NCBI GenBank assembly: GCA_964392245.1
Contig: CAYMOX010000002.1
Coordinates: 62,001-126,000 of the forward strand
Direction of reading: 5' to 3'
DNA: 64,000 bases
DNA from: JAAUUJ01 sp964392245
GTDB taxonomy: Bacteria; Cyanobacteriota; Cyanobacteriia; Thermostichales; Thermostichaceae
Below the pieces are notes generated by a model. The model made no database searches and had not been told where the DNA came from. It was given only the letters and a program-made list of their open reading frames with translations. The position numbers were made by a program, and so were the translations under genes. Positions 43,624 to 52,658 of the stretch are shown here, piece after piece; within the stretch, counting starts at the first letter, position 1; each line of letters opens with the position of its first letter.

Positions 43624-44436
43624 ATGGATGATGATATTCCTGTAGCACAGCGACACCCGTCACTGGGTTCGTCCTGGCCACCTGTCTCCCGCCGCCGTTC
43701 CTGGGGATGGGTGCTGCTGGGTTTTCTGGTGGGAGCTTTACTGGTTGTTCCTGCTCTGCTCAGTTTGCGACCCCAGGCGAATGAGGTTCCAGCAGAAATG
43801 CTGTCCCCTGCTGTTACCCGTCCTCCTGAGACTCCCTCAGCGGTACTGGATACGTCTCAGGGGGAGCCTTCTTCTCAGGCTGTGTTGGGTCACTTTGCTC
43901 ACGCAGAAGCGCCTCCAGAAGATCTGGCCTCAGTCGGTACCTACCATGGTCGAGCTGTGCAATTACGGCCTGCTGCCGCCCAGAAGTTTCAGGAAATGGC
44001 CGCTGCCGCTCGGTCTGAAGGGGTGTATCTGATCCCGATTTCAGGATTTCGTTCTATTGCTGATCAGGAGTACTTATTTTTCCAGAGGGCTCAGGATCAA
44101 GCACTGCGGCCTCAGGAACGGGCTCTGGTCAGCGCTCCTCCGGGCTACAGCGAGCACCACACCGGCTATGCCGTGGACATTGGGGACGGCACCGCTCCAG
44201 CAACAGCATTGCAGGAAAGTTTTGAAACCACCCTCGCGTTTCGCTGGCTGCAAGCCCACGCGGCCCGCTATGGCTATGAACTGTCTTTTCCGCAGGGCAA
44301 CTCTCAGGGGGTCAGCTACGAACCCTGGCACTGGCGCTTTGTTGGAGATCGCCACAGCTTGGAAACGTTCTATAGCCAGGGCATTGAATCTCTCTCTCTT
44401 GATCCCCTACCCCGCCAACGGCAGTTCAACCCGTAG
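43624..44436 (+). CDS. M15 D-alanyl-D-alanine carboxypeptidase (VanY-like), membrane-anchored
   Basis: A 270-residue zinc peptidase anchored by one N-terminal helix (about residues 26-48, WGWVLLGFLVGALLVVPALL) with the catalytic domain outside. The M15B signature is present: SGFRSIADQEYLF, SEHHTGYAVDIGD (His and Asp zinc ligands) and YEPWHWRFVG (catalytic Glu-Pro-Trp-His). It trims terminal D-alanine from cell-wall stem peptides, or recycles D-alanine. The ATG at 43624 follows GGAAGAG; an upstream GTG at 43606 is less likely. It converges on rsfS, overlapping it by about 30 bp. Confidence 0.9.
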   Translation: MDDDIPVAQRHPSLGSSWPPVSRRRSWGWVLLGFLVGALLVVPALLSLRPQANEVPAEMLSPAVTRPPETPSAVLDTSQGEPSSQAVLGHFAHAEAPPEDLASVGTYHGRAVQLRPAAAQKFQEMAAAARSEGVYLIPISGFRSIADQEYLFFQRAQDQALRPQERALVSAPPGYSEHHTGYAVDIGDGTAPATALQESFETTLAFRWLQAHAARYGYELSFPQGNSQGVSYEPWHWRFVGDRHSLETFYSQGIESLSLDPLPRQRQFNP

Positions 44437-44778
44437 GGCCTCTCCCCAAAAGGTCTCCAGATCGTAGTAGCTGCGCTCATCCTGGAGCAGTACATGCACG
44501 ATCACATCGGCATAGTCCAGCAGGATCCAGGAGGCGGCCTGTTGACCTTCAACACGTTGGGGCTGCAGTTGCCTTGCTTCCATGACTACATCCTGAATGG
44601 CGCGGGCGATGGCGCGGACCTGGGTGTGGGAGTAACCTGTCACGATCAGAAAGTAATCCGCCAGAGTAGAAATATTGCGGACATCCAACAGGACAATATC
44701 ACCACCTTTGCGATCCTCTGCTGCCTGAGCTGCAGTCAGAGCCAGAATATAGGTTGGATCTACGGGTTGAAGGGTCAT
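44407..44778 (-). CDS. rsfS: Ribosomal silencing factor RsfS
   Basis: Binds ribosomal protein L14 on the 50S subunit and blocks subunit joining when nutrients are short. The 123-residue protein (MTLQPVDPTYILALTAAQAA) has the family pattern AAEDRKGGDIVLLDVRNIST, LADYFLIVTGYSHTQVRAIA, GQQAASWILLDYADVIVHVL and ERSYYDLETFWGEA. I prefer the ATG at 44778; the frame opens further to 44859 but that extension is not like the family. The 3' end overlaps the convergent M15 peptidase gene by 30 bp. Confidence 0.93.
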   Translation of the reverse strand: MTLQPVDPTYILALTAAQAAEDRKGGDIVLLDVRNISTLADYFLIVTGYSHTQVRAIARAIQDVVMEARQLQPQRVEGQQAASWILLDYADVIVHVLLQDERSYYDLETFWGEALRVELPLAG

Positions 44779-44955
44779 GAGTTGCTGCAAGTGAGCGTCT
44801 CCAATAACAAAAGGACAGGATAGATAGATGAAGAAGTAGGCATGAGATCGGAGCAACAAGAAAGGGGTTAGCTATGACTCAGGTTTAGCAAAAATTTCGG
44901 CGAGAGGTCACGCCTTGCCCACCAATCTTCACCCTTTCAGAGTGACAGGGGAGCC

Positions 44956-46311
44956 TCAGATCTGCTGCTCAAAATCCTCAGGATCAATGCCCCAGTTGAT
45001 CCAGGTGGCTGCTGTCCGGGCGGATTGGCTGTCAGGAGGAACACGAATCACGTTCCCGTCTCCCCTTCCTGGATGGGTCTGTTTCAGCAGGTAGACAGGC
45101 TCCCGATCGACCCCTTCCAAGCGCAGCAACCGATAGTCTTTCCAGTGATCCAATTCCTCGGGATATAACTCTTGGCAGAGACGCGGATAGCCAATTCCCT
45201 GGATCAGGATCCGTCTGAGCTCAGAGTCCGTTTCCTGCAGCAACCATTGGGGAGACCACTCCTGTGGAGGAAGTTGACCGTACTGCTCCGGTAACTGAAT
45301 CCCGTGCCAGCAGTACAGTCGATCCCCATCCGCAAATTCCAGGGCTGGCTGCGCTTCTGCATGCAACCGATCTCGGGCATCCAGATGAATCTGCGTTGGA
45401 CGTTCACAGACATAGCAGACGTCCTCAGACCAGAGGATCCAGCCACATTCCCGCACCAGAGACTGCAGACACCGCCAGCGATCCTGATCCACAGAAACAT
45501 CCAGAACGCTGTGGACAAAGTCGATCCAGATGCAGGCGGCCAGCATCATCTGAGAGGTGAAGAGGCCCATCCAGGGGACATTTTGCAGGAAGGATCGAGC
45601 CCCTCGCTCCCAGGTGCTAGCGGCAGGTTGCAGGTGCACTGCTTTGGTTACCAGAGGCTGAAATAACCGATAGGGCAGTCTGCCTTCCACCCGATGCTGC
45701 CAGCGTTGGTAGCAACTGTTTATACACCAGCGCAGGTATAAATCCTCCCGTCCGGGGAACCACGGGACGAGCTGATCTAACCGGATCGCCAGAGAAACCC
45801 ACGGATCGGTGGAAAGGTCTGCGTCCCAGTGGGCCCGTGCCCACACCGGATCTCCCAGCAGGGGGCGCAGATCGGTGGAGGGTTGCTTCATCACATCCTC
45901 CAGACTCAAATGGGCAGGTCGTTGCTCTCGCAAGCGGGTATGCAGGGACAGCTGCACCTGACGATGAAGCTCAGTCGCCAGTTGCTTGAATGGGTTCTGG
46001 TGAAATTCTGCTTTGCGTTGCCAGGCGAACTTAGCCCCATCCAGGATCCCCAGCAGAGTCCAGGCTTGAGCAGATGCCTTATCCTCTGAAGAAGTGGCCG
46101 AACGGTAGAGTTGCTGAAACAGATCTCGAGAACTCTCGCAAAAGATCGGTGCAGGGCCTGCTCTTCCAGTCAGTGCATAGGCTTCCTGGAGGATAGCGCC
46201 CACTCTAGTCCGATCCAGTGGTGTGGTTTGCAGGGCATATTGCCGCCACTTTTGCTGGTAATGGTCAACCTGATCGTCCTGCTCAGGGGTGAGCAAGGTA
46301 GGGGTCCACAT
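44956..46311 (-). CDS. DUF6745-containing protein
   Basis: A 451-residue cytoplasmic protein of unknown function. Its middle and C-terminal part (DRLHAEAQPALEFADGDRLY, CWHGIQLPEQYG, then ILIQGIGYPRLCQEL) matches the DUF6745 type, found in cyanobacteria and actinobacteria, sometimes fused to repeats. The N-terminal half is helical with several conserved-looking Trp/Arg stretches (GREDLYLRWCINSCYQRWQH). There is no signal peptide. It lies 26 bp downstream of cphB on the same strand, so it may be in the same transcript. Confidence 0.8.
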   Translation of the reverse strand: MWTPTLLTPEQDDQVDHYQQKWRQYALQTTPLDRTRVGAILQEAYALTGRAGPAPIFCESSRDLFQQLYRSATSSEDKASAQAWTLLGILDGAKFAWQRKAEFHQNPFKQLATELHRQVQLSLHTRLREQRPAHLSLEDVMKQPSTDLRPLLGDPVWARAHWDADLSTDPWVSLAIRLDQLVPWFPGREDLYLRWCINSCYQRWQHRVEGRLPYRLFQPLVTKAVHLQPAASTWERGARSFLQNVPWMGLFTSQMMLAACIWIDFVHSVLDVSVDQDRWRCLQSLVRECGWILWSEDVCYVCERPTQIHLDARDRLHAEAQPALEFADGDRLYCWHGIQLPEQYGQLPPQEWSPQWLLQETDSELRRILIQGIGYPRLCQELYPEELDHWKDYRLLRLEGVDREPVYLLKQTHPGRGDGNVIRVPPDSQSARTAATWINWGIDPEDFEQQI

Positions 46312-46337
46312 GGGAAGGCGGAGTCAGCGCTCCGGGC

Positions 46338-47168
46338 TCAGAGCAACTTCATTGTATCCAGGTGAAAGCGGGAGCCCGGCGAGAGAAAGTGAATGCGAGC
46401 GTTGAGCAGACAGTAGTTCTGATCCGAGGGGATTTGCTGTAGATCTGACTGGATATGGGAGCCATCCACCAGGGTGACGCTGCCCGTTCCGATCACATCC
46501 AGGGTGTTGTCGGCGTGAATAATCGCTGCGGTATCTTCATCAATGCCCAGCCCCAGACAGTGGGGGTGATAGGTGACGGCAGTAATCAAGCGCACCAGCC
46601 GATTGCGTTGATGAAAGTGCTGGTCCACGATCAGGGTGGGCAGGATCCCCAACCCGGTTTTCACCGTGACGATGGCTGGGGTCGGAGACTCACCACTGTA
46701 GCCGCGCGAGATCATGTGGTGTCCCAGAGCCGAGGCCCCCGCACTGGTGCCTGCAATCACGGTTTCGCCCTGGAGACAGCGTTGCTGGATCAGCCCCATC
46801 AGCTCCGTGTTGATCAGAACTTCCGACAGCCGTTCCTGGTCCCCACCCGTAAAGTAGATGCCTGTGCAGTGCCGCACTAACTCCAGGGCCTCGGGATGGC
46901 GTGCATCGGCAGGATTGCGGATATCGAGGATACGCACCTGATCCGGATCGGCACCCATATCGACAAAGATGTTGCGATAGAGGGTTCCCAGCACCTCAGG
47001 AATTCCAGAAGCCGCGGGAACGATGGCCAGGATCGCCTGATTGCCCCCAGCTCGCCGCAGAAAATCCCACAGGATCTGCTTCTCATTCTCTTTATCCTCT
47101 GCACCCCCCACCGCCAAAATGTCGGCACGCATCGCACCGGGGGGCGACTGCCCTGGTCGCATGGTCAT
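46338..47168 (-). CDS. cphB: Cyanophycinase
   Basis: Serine peptidase that breaks cyanophycin, the multi-L-arginyl-poly-L-aspartate nitrogen store, into beta-Asp-Arg dipeptides. About 276 residues: ADILAVGGAEDKENEKQILW, GIYFTGGDQERL, the nucleophile motif VIAGTSAGASALGHHMI, VDQHFHQRNRLVRLI and GLGIDEDTAAIIH, all typical of the S51-like family. The start at 47168 gives normal length; the frame extends to 47270 with no obvious homology. The synthetase cphA, often adjacent, is not in the window. DUF6745 follows. Confidence 0.93.
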   Translation of the reverse strand: MTMRPGQSPPGAMRADILAVGGAEDKENEKQILWDFLRRAGGNQAILAIVPAASGIPEVLGTLYRNIFVDMGADPDQVRILDIRNPADARHPEALELVRHCTGIYFTGGDQERLSEVLINTELMGLIQQRCLQGETVIAGTSAGASALGHHMISRGYSGESPTPAIVTVKTGLGILPTLIVDQHFHQRNRLVRLITAVTYHPHCLGLGIDEDTAAIIHADNTLDVIGTGSVTLVDGSHIQSDLQQIPSDQNYCLLNARIHFLSPGSRFHLDTMKLL

Positions 47169-47462
47169 AGATTGCGGGACCTCAACTCCAGGGGTATGAA
47201 GTGGGTGAACAGTCTTCCAAGTGACCTTGGCAGCAGATGACTTGGCATAATCTGGCATTGACAAAAACAAGAGTGATTGGGAAGTGTTAAACCTTATGCT
47301 ACGGCCTCTGCTGGTGTTTGGGGATGCCTACCGCATAAATTCACCCTGAATTGTTGTATCCCAATGCACCATAGTCAAGGGGATGGAACCACTTCTGTGA
47401 CTCTAACCTCTCAGCCACCCACGCTAATCTGCGCGGATCAGGACCCGCAGACCTAAGAAGGA

Positions 47463-48566
47463 TCATTGCTTGCCCAGCAACCAATAGGTGGTAACCAGCC
47501 CTTTGCCCTTCACAGGGATCAATCCCCGTTGCTCCAGGCGATAAGTTGGACAGAGGCGATGGTAAACCGCTGCCGAGACCTGGATCTGACCCGCTTTCCC
47601 CTGAGACTCCATCCGGCTGGCCAGATTAACGGCATCGCCCCAGAGGTCATAGCTAAACTTATCAATGCCGATCACCCCAGCCACCACCGCACCGGTGTGC
47701 ATCCCCACCCGCAGTTGCAGGGACTCATAGGTGGCCTCCGGATAGTGACGGATCTGTTCCTGCATGGCCAGCGCCATCTCGGCAACGGCTTCCACATGAT
47801 CCTTGCGGGCAACGGGTAGCCCTCCCACCAGCATGTAGGCGTCACCAATGGTTTTGATCTTTTGCAGGCCGTACTGATGGGCAAGGCGGTCAAAGTTGGC
47901 AAAGATCTGGTTGAGAAGCTGGACCACCTGCAAGGGGGGTAACTGGGCTGCCAGGGGGGTGAAATCCACAATATCGGCGAAGAGAATGGTCACTTCTTCG
48001 TAGTACTCCGCCAGCAACGGTGTCGTCAGATCGCCTGAGGAGGGTTGCGCCTGCTTCAACCGATCCACGATTGCTTCTGGCAGGATGGCCCGCAGCAACT
48101 GCTCTGATTTTTGTTGTTCATGACGCAGGTACACCTGCAGTCGGCGAATGGTGAGCTGATGCTCCACTCGGGCCAGCACTTCCTCCAGCTGAAAGGGTTT
48201 GGTAATGTAATCTGCCCCCCCGACCTGAAAGGCTTTGACCTTATCCAGGGCTTCATCTAGGGCGCTGATAAAAATGATCGGGATCTCAGCAGTCGTAGGG
48301 TCGGCTTTCAGTTGGGCACACACTTCATACCCGGACATCTGGGGCATGTTGATATCCAGCAAAATCAGATCTGGAGCGTCAGCACGAATGCTTTTCAACG
48401 CCATGGATCCACTGGTGACACTGCGAACACGATAATTCTGGTTCACTAACAGTTGAGCCAGCAGTCTGAGATTTTGGGTATTGTCATCAACCACCATGAC
48501 GCTGGCTGTAGCCAGGTTAGGGCTTTTGAGCTCAGCCTCGGACTGAGATCCAGATATATAGGGCAT
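47463..48566 (-). CDS. Response regulator fused to adenylate/guanylate cyclase
   Basis: A 367-residue signalling protein. Residues about 23-140 are a receiver domain (MVVDDNTQNLRLLAQLLVNQ, phospho-acceptor in DLILLDINMPQMSG, FISALDEALDKVKAF with Lys in YITKPFQ). Residues about 145-180 form a linker helix, and residues 185-365 a class III nucleotide cyclase (EVTILFADIVDFTPLAAQ with metal Asp, IKTIGDAYMLVGGL, GIDKFSYDLWGDAVNLASRM). The GDAVNLASR and FSYDLWG segments suggest an adenylate cyclase. A histidine kinase partner is not adjacent. The ATG at 48566 or a GTG at 48599 could be the start. Confidence 0.92.
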   Translation of the reverse strand: MPYISGSQSEAELKSPNLATASVMVVDDNTQNLRLLAQLLVNQNYRVRSVTSGSMALKSIRADAPDLILLDINMPQMSGYEVCAQLKADPTTAEIPIIFISALDEALDKVKAFQVGGADYITKPFQLEEVLARVEHQLTIRRLQVYLRHEQQKSEQLLRAILPEAIVDRLKQAQPSSGDLTTPLLAEYYEEVTILFADIVDFTPLAAQLPPLQVVQLLNQIFANFDRLAHQYGLQKIKTIGDAYMLVGGLPVARKDHVEAVAEMALAMQEQIRHYPEATYESLQLRVGMHTGAVVAGVIGIDKFSYDLWGDAVNLASRMESQGKAGQIQVSAAVYHRLCPTYRLEQRGLIPVKGKGLVTTYWLLGKQ

Positions 48567-48702
48567 TCGCGTTAACTGGTTTTCACCCAGGGGAGACACT
48601 GTCAGCTAACATCAAGGTTATAGCCTTTGGCGAGGCTTATGGATCTCTGCAGCAAAAGTCTCTCACGTTAGGATGCGTTCAGTCCTTTAGAAAGTTGCTG
48701 CT

Positions 48703-49305
48703 ATGGATCCTGTGTTGTCCCAGGCAACAGCATCGGTCTGTTCTGGTGGATCAGCTCCCCCCGATTCTGCCAGGGTGGCTGCAGCCCTCCTGACGGCTGA
48801 AAAAGCGGTCCGCAAACAGAAGCAGGATCACAGCATGGCCCAACTGATCGGCACCTGGCGTCTGTGCTGGATCAGCGGGACTCGCCGCACCCAACAACAG
48901 GCGGGCCCCCTGCTAGGACCGGGACGCTATCTTCCAGGCGTGATCAAGATCACGCTTCGCTACTTGCAACCACCCGAGCTTAACTCCGAGGAGCAGGGTG
49001 AAGCGAGAGGATGGGTGGAAAATCAGGTGGAGCTGGGGGGACTCAGGATCGGCCTCTCCGGTCCAACCCGCTTCTTGTCTCGCAAATCGATCCTGGCCTT
49101 TGACTTTACCCGCATTCACATCTCTCTCTTGGGCCGTCAGCTGTGGCAGGGAGATCTGCGAGGAGGACGGACAGCTGAAGAAAAGTTCTATCAAAGCTCC
49201 ATTCGGGATCAGGCCTTTTTTGTTTACTTTTTGCTGGAACAGGAACTGATCGCGGCGCGGGGACGGGGGGGCGGGCTAGCCCTGTGGGGACGGATCGCCG
49301 ACTGA
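48703..49305 (+). CDS. PAP/fibrillin-like protein
   Basis: A 200-residue protein resembling the plastid-lipid-associated (PAP/fibrillin) family: LIGTWRLCWISGTRRTQQQA, GPGRYLPGVIKITLRY, VENQVELGGLRIGLSGPTRF, ILAFDFTRIHISLLGRQLWQ, EEKFYQSSIRDQAFFVYFLL and the ending ELIAARGRGGGLALWGR. In plastids and cyanobacteria these lipocalin-like proteins associate with thylakoids or plastoglobules and are linked to light-stress protection. The LALWGR ending is usual for this cyanobacterial branch. The start at 48703 is the only good ATG. Confidence 0.75.
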   Translation: MDPVLSQATASVCSGGSAPPDSARVAAALLTAEKAVRKQKQDHSMAQLIGTWRLCWISGTRRTQQQAGPLLGPGRYLPGVIKITLRYLQPPELNSEEQGEARGWVENQVELGGLRIGLSGPTRFLSRKSILAFDFTRIHISLLGRQLWQGDLRGGRTAEEKFYQSSIRDQAFFVYFLLEQELIAARGRGGGLALWGRIAD

Positions 49306-49386
49306 TCCTGCATAATCTCTGCTCCAAAAGGAGCCTTTGTCGTAGCATGTCTAGGCACTTCATCCGCCTAGAGGAGACACCTGAGC

Positions 49387-50097
49387 ATGAATCTAGAGGG
49401 TCTGTTCGAGATGATTGTGCAGTATGGCCTCAGAGTCATCATGACCCTGATCCTGCTGCTGGTGGGATGGATCTTTGCAGGTTGGATCCGGCAACGGGTG
49501 ATCCGAGCCCTGAACACCACCCAGCGGGTAGACTCTACCCTCAAACCTCTGATCGCTGATACGGTCAGGTACGCAGTACTCCTGCTGCTGCTGGTGGCGG
49601 TTCTAGGGCAGTTTGGGGTGCAGACGGCCAGCATCCTGACGGTGCTGGGGGGGGCGACGCTGGCGATCGGTCTGGCGCTGCAGGGAACGCTCTCCAATAT
49701 TGCCTCAGGATTGATGCTGCTATTCCTGCGCCCCTTCAGTGTGGGGGAGTACATTGATGCGGATGGGATCGCAGGCACGGTGGAATCGATTGGTCTCTTC
49801 ACCACGATCATGACCACCTTTGATGGGGTCTACCAGGAGGTGCCCAACTCCAATCTCTGGAATCGGGTGATCAAGAACTACTCCCGTCTGCCTACCCGCC
49901 GGATTGATATCGTGATTGGCATCAGTTACGAAGATGATATTGATCAGGCCAAAGACATTCTGCAGAATTTGCTCAACACCTATGAACCCATCTTCAGGGA
50001 TCCGGCACCTCAGGTGATGGTGAGCCGATGTTCATTTCATCTCGAAGAAAGGACAGGGCTGATCATCCTAGAATCAGAGGGGTGCCCTATGGGTTGA
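49387..50097 (+). CDS. MscS-type channel with abnormal C terminus (likely truncated)
   Basis: A 236-residue MscS homologue of the short bacterial kind. The membrane helices and pore are intact: MTLILLLVGWIFAGWIRQRV, ILTVLGGATLAIGLALQGTL, FLRPFSVGEYIDADGIAGTV, ESIGLFTTIMTTFDGVYQEV and PNSNLWNRVIKNYSRLPTRR. The beta and alpha/beta domains run to about residue 213 (DPAPQVMVS). There the sequence leaves the family pattern, which should continue for about 60 residues and end near IPFPQ-D, and instead reads RCSFHLEERTGLIILESEGC and stops. A deletion or frameshift has removed the C-terminal domain. The protein may not assemble. Confidence 0.85.
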   Translation: MNLEGLFEMIVQYGLRVIMTLILLLVGWIFAGWIRQRVIRALNTTQRVDSTLKPLIADTVRYAVLLLLLVAVLGQFGVQTASILTVLGGATLAIGLALQGTLSNIASGLMLLFLRPFSVGEYIDADGIAGTVESIGLFTTIMTTFDGVYQEVPNSNLWNRVIKNYSRLPTRRIDIVIGISYEDDIDQAKDILQNLLNTYEPIFRDPAPQVMVSRCSFHLEERTGLIILESEGCPMG

Positions 50098-50110
50098 ATG
50101 GGGATGACTT

Positions 50111-52399
50111 CTACTCAGATTGCAAGCAAGCCTGTCCCTGCTGCCACCACTGCACCAGATCCCCCTCTGGAAAAGCCTCCACCGCCTGATTCACATAACT
50201 GTCATCCCCCGTCATATCCGTGAGAATAAACAGCACATCATCTCCATAACGGCTGGAGGGAAACGCCTGAAACAACTGATCCTTGCTGCGAATGGCCTGC
50301 CGTTTGAACCATTTCAAGTGCTCCCACTCGGGCTCATTGGGGTCTAGATCAGCAGGAAAGTAAGGTAAGGGCAGCATCGCCAGAGACTCTGAAGGAGGAT
50401 ACAGGGATTCCTGCCGAGATAGCAGCACCACCTGCAGATAATAGGCTTTCTCTTCCATTTCATCTGGGGTAGTCGGATCCACCAGCAACTGGCCCAACAG
50501 ATCCAAAGCTACAGCATTATGATTAGCCCGTTGATAGCCGGTGCGAATGATCTCGTGATCCGGACGATCCTCTCGCATGAAGTTGGTGAAGTTGGACTCA
50601 AAACTGGAGGCAAGACTGGCTGCTCGCCACCCGTTGTAGAGAAGAAAATAGCCATTGCGCCATCCCTCTGCCTGTCCCCAGCGCTCTGCCAAGTCAAGAA
50701 GAGCCTTTGGGGATTGCGGATCCTCCAGAGGAAGTAGATCCTGCCAGCGCTGCCGTTGCTCCTGCAGTTGTGGATCTAAGGGTGCAACGGTGATCCAGTT
50801 GGGAGGTTGCAGCAGTTTCTGCTCCTGCAGCAGTTGATCAAGAGACAGATCAGCCGTGAGGTCCAGAGCCTGGCTGTATTGATGAGAACGGGCTCGCTGC
50901 AGAGCCAGCGCATAACGCAGAAGCGGGGTCAGAGCATGATCTGGCTGCTGGGAGAGCAATAACTCCAGATCCGCCACCGTGGTGCCCACATCCAGTAACC
51001 AGAACACCCGCGCTCGGATTGCCCAGTGGAGATGTTGATCTCCTGTGGGATTCACCAGCCAATCCAGCAGAACCTGCAAGCCCTCCGCTCGCTTACCCTG
51101 CCACTCCAGACTGCGGGAGAGCCAATAGGTAGCGTCATCGGATCCAGGGTGATGGGGGTAAGAGGCTAACCATTCTTGCCAGAGGGCTGTTTCTGCCTCC
51201 GCACTCAAGGGACGAGAGAGAACGATCTTGGATTGAGCTTGATCCCAGCCCCAGCGTCCCCCAAACTCAGGATTGAAATAGGGCTCACCTGTGATGGTCG
51301 CGTAATCTCGAAACGACTGGGCCAGACGTGAGTCAGGAAAAAGAGCCTGAATCCGCAACAGCAAAGAGGCAATTTCGTACTGCGTGGATTCGGGATCGTA
51401 GTCCGGATACTGAAAGAGACGATCAAACGCCCCTGCGGCAAATTCATCCACCAGCGTTTCTGCTGAGGGATCGCGTTCTAGCAGCAGGAGACCCGCCCAG
51501 AGATGATTGGGATCCTGCGAATCAAGAGCGACCTGTTCTAGTAAACGCTGTGCTTTAGGGGAGAGAATTTCTGGTTCAGAAAGAATGCGCAGAACCGAAG
51601 CCCGCTTGCCAGGATCAAAGGCCTGATAGGCCGCCAGCACCTGATCTGGATTAGAGAGTTGTTCCAGGGCAACCACTTCCTCTTCAAGTGATGCACCCCA
51701 GGACTGGTCCTGCTGATCCCGCTGGGCCTGCACACGCGTCACCACCTCGACCGGGAGAGATTCCAGATCATAAGGAAAAATATTGAGCAGGATTTCTACC
51801 CTGGGCTCAGGACTGGTTTCCAGGGCTTGCAACAATTCCTGCCAGAGCAGATCTTTGTGGGGAAAAGCCTCTGACCGTCCCAGGATGCGCAGAAACTCAA
51901 GATTGAAGTGATCCCAGGACTGCTGCACATCCAGATGTTGGAGGGCATCGCGGATTAAAGTGAGGGCTTTCTCCCGATCCTCCAATCCCCAGATCTTGAG
52001 GCTGGGCCAGTGGGATGTGCCGACGCCCTGGACGGGATCAAAGGTATAGCTTTCCTGAATTTGCTCCTGTAGCAGGGTTCCAACTCCGGCCTCTGGATTG
52101 AGGAGTTGTCGCCGTAGCAACGGATAAGCGTAAGCCTCTCCCTGAGCCTGCAGGTGATGAAATGCCAGACGCCGTCGCGGCCCTTCGCTTTGCAACCAAC
52201 GCTGCAGAATTGGATAGCTGAGCGGAAACCAGTGATCACTGTAGGTTGTGACGGTCCCATGCTCCAGACAGATCAGATCCCGATGCAGATCTGCGCGCAT
52301 TTGCCGTACCAGATAGCCCCCACCGGCGAGACCCGCAAGTAGAGCAGTGATCCCTACCCATAGCCAGGATCGGGGAATGGACCGGGGCCTGATGGTCAT
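50111..52399 (-). CDS. Large membrane-anchored helical-repeat protein
   Basis: A 762-residue protein starting MTIRPRSIPRSWLWVGITAL at 52399, where GGAAGG precedes the ATG. The long upstream frame overlaps other genes and is not credible. One N-terminal helix (residues about 10-30) anchors it, probably with the rest outside. Most of the remainder is TPR- or HEAT-like helical repeats (for example SDDATYWLSRSLEWQGKRAE, TPLLRYALALQRARSHQYSQ). It resembles the superhelical part of lytic transglycosylases, but no lysozyme domain follows. No family is assigned. It ends convergently with the damaged MscS gene. Confidence 0.75.
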   Translation of the reverse strand: MTIRPRSIPRSWLWVGITALLAGLAGGGYLVRQMRADLHRDLICLEHGTVTTYSDHWFPLSYPILQRWLQSEGPRRRLAFHHLQAQGEAYAYPLLRRQLLNPEAGVGTLLQEQIQESYTFDPVQGVGTSHWPSLKIWGLEDREKALTLIRDALQHLDVQQSWDHFNLEFLRILGRSEAFPHKDLLWQELLQALETSPEPRVEILLNIFPYDLESLPVEVVTRVQAQRDQQDQSWGASLEEEVVALEQLSNPDQVLAAYQAFDPGKRASVLRILSEPEILSPKAQRLLEQVALDSQDPNHLWAGLLLLERDPSAETLVDEFAAGAFDRLFQYPDYDPESTQYEIASLLLRIQALFPDSRLAQSFRDYATITGEPYFNPEFGGRWGWDQAQSKIVLSRPLSAEAETALWQEWLASYPHHPGSDDATYWLSRSLEWQGKRAEGLQVLLDWLVNPTGDQHLHWAIRARVFWLLDVGTTVADLELLLSQQPDHALTPLLRYALALQRARSHQYSQALDLTADLSLDQLLQEQKLLQPPNWITVAPLDPQLQEQRQRWQDLLPLEDPQSPKALLDLAERWGQAEGWRNGYFLLYNGWRAASLASSFESNFTNFMREDRPDHEIIRTGYQRANHNAVALDLLGQLLVDPTTPDEMEEKAYYLQVVLLSRQESLYPPSESLAMLPLPYFPADLDPNEPEWEHLKWFKRQAIRSKDQLFQAFPSSRYGDDVLFILTDMTGDDSYVNQAVEAFPEGDLVQWWQQGQACLQSE

Positions 52400-52503
52400 G
52401 GTGAATATCCTTCCCTGTAATGGGGCACCTGCCAGAATAACGTTTTCCCTTTGAATTTCATGATTCCATAAAGAGATGTTTTTAGATTTATTGTCAAAAC
52501 TGC

Positions 52504-52629
52504 ATGACTTTTCGATGGGCCGCCATCGGTGCTGTGCTCCTCCTGGTGCTGCTGGTGATCCTGGCGGTGCTCTTTGGTCAGGGGATTGCTGACCGGATCC
52601 AGCAGCGGCGGTCCAGCATCTCCGGATAG
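52504..52629 (+). CDS. Possible 41-residue single-helix membrane protein
   Basis: A short frame (MTFRWAAIGAVLLLVLLVIL then AVLFGQGIADRIQQRRSSIS) consisting of one long hydrophobic helix and a short basic tail. That is the layout of small thylakoid or membrane-complex subunits, though I match it to none. It lies 29 bp before the aminopeptidase gene. There is no strong ribosome-binding site. It is only moderately supported. Confidence 0.4.
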   Translation: MTFRWAAIGAVLLLVLLVILAVLFGQGIADRIQQRRSSISG

Positions 52630-52658
52630 GATCAACGCAATCGGCATTACCCTCTGGC

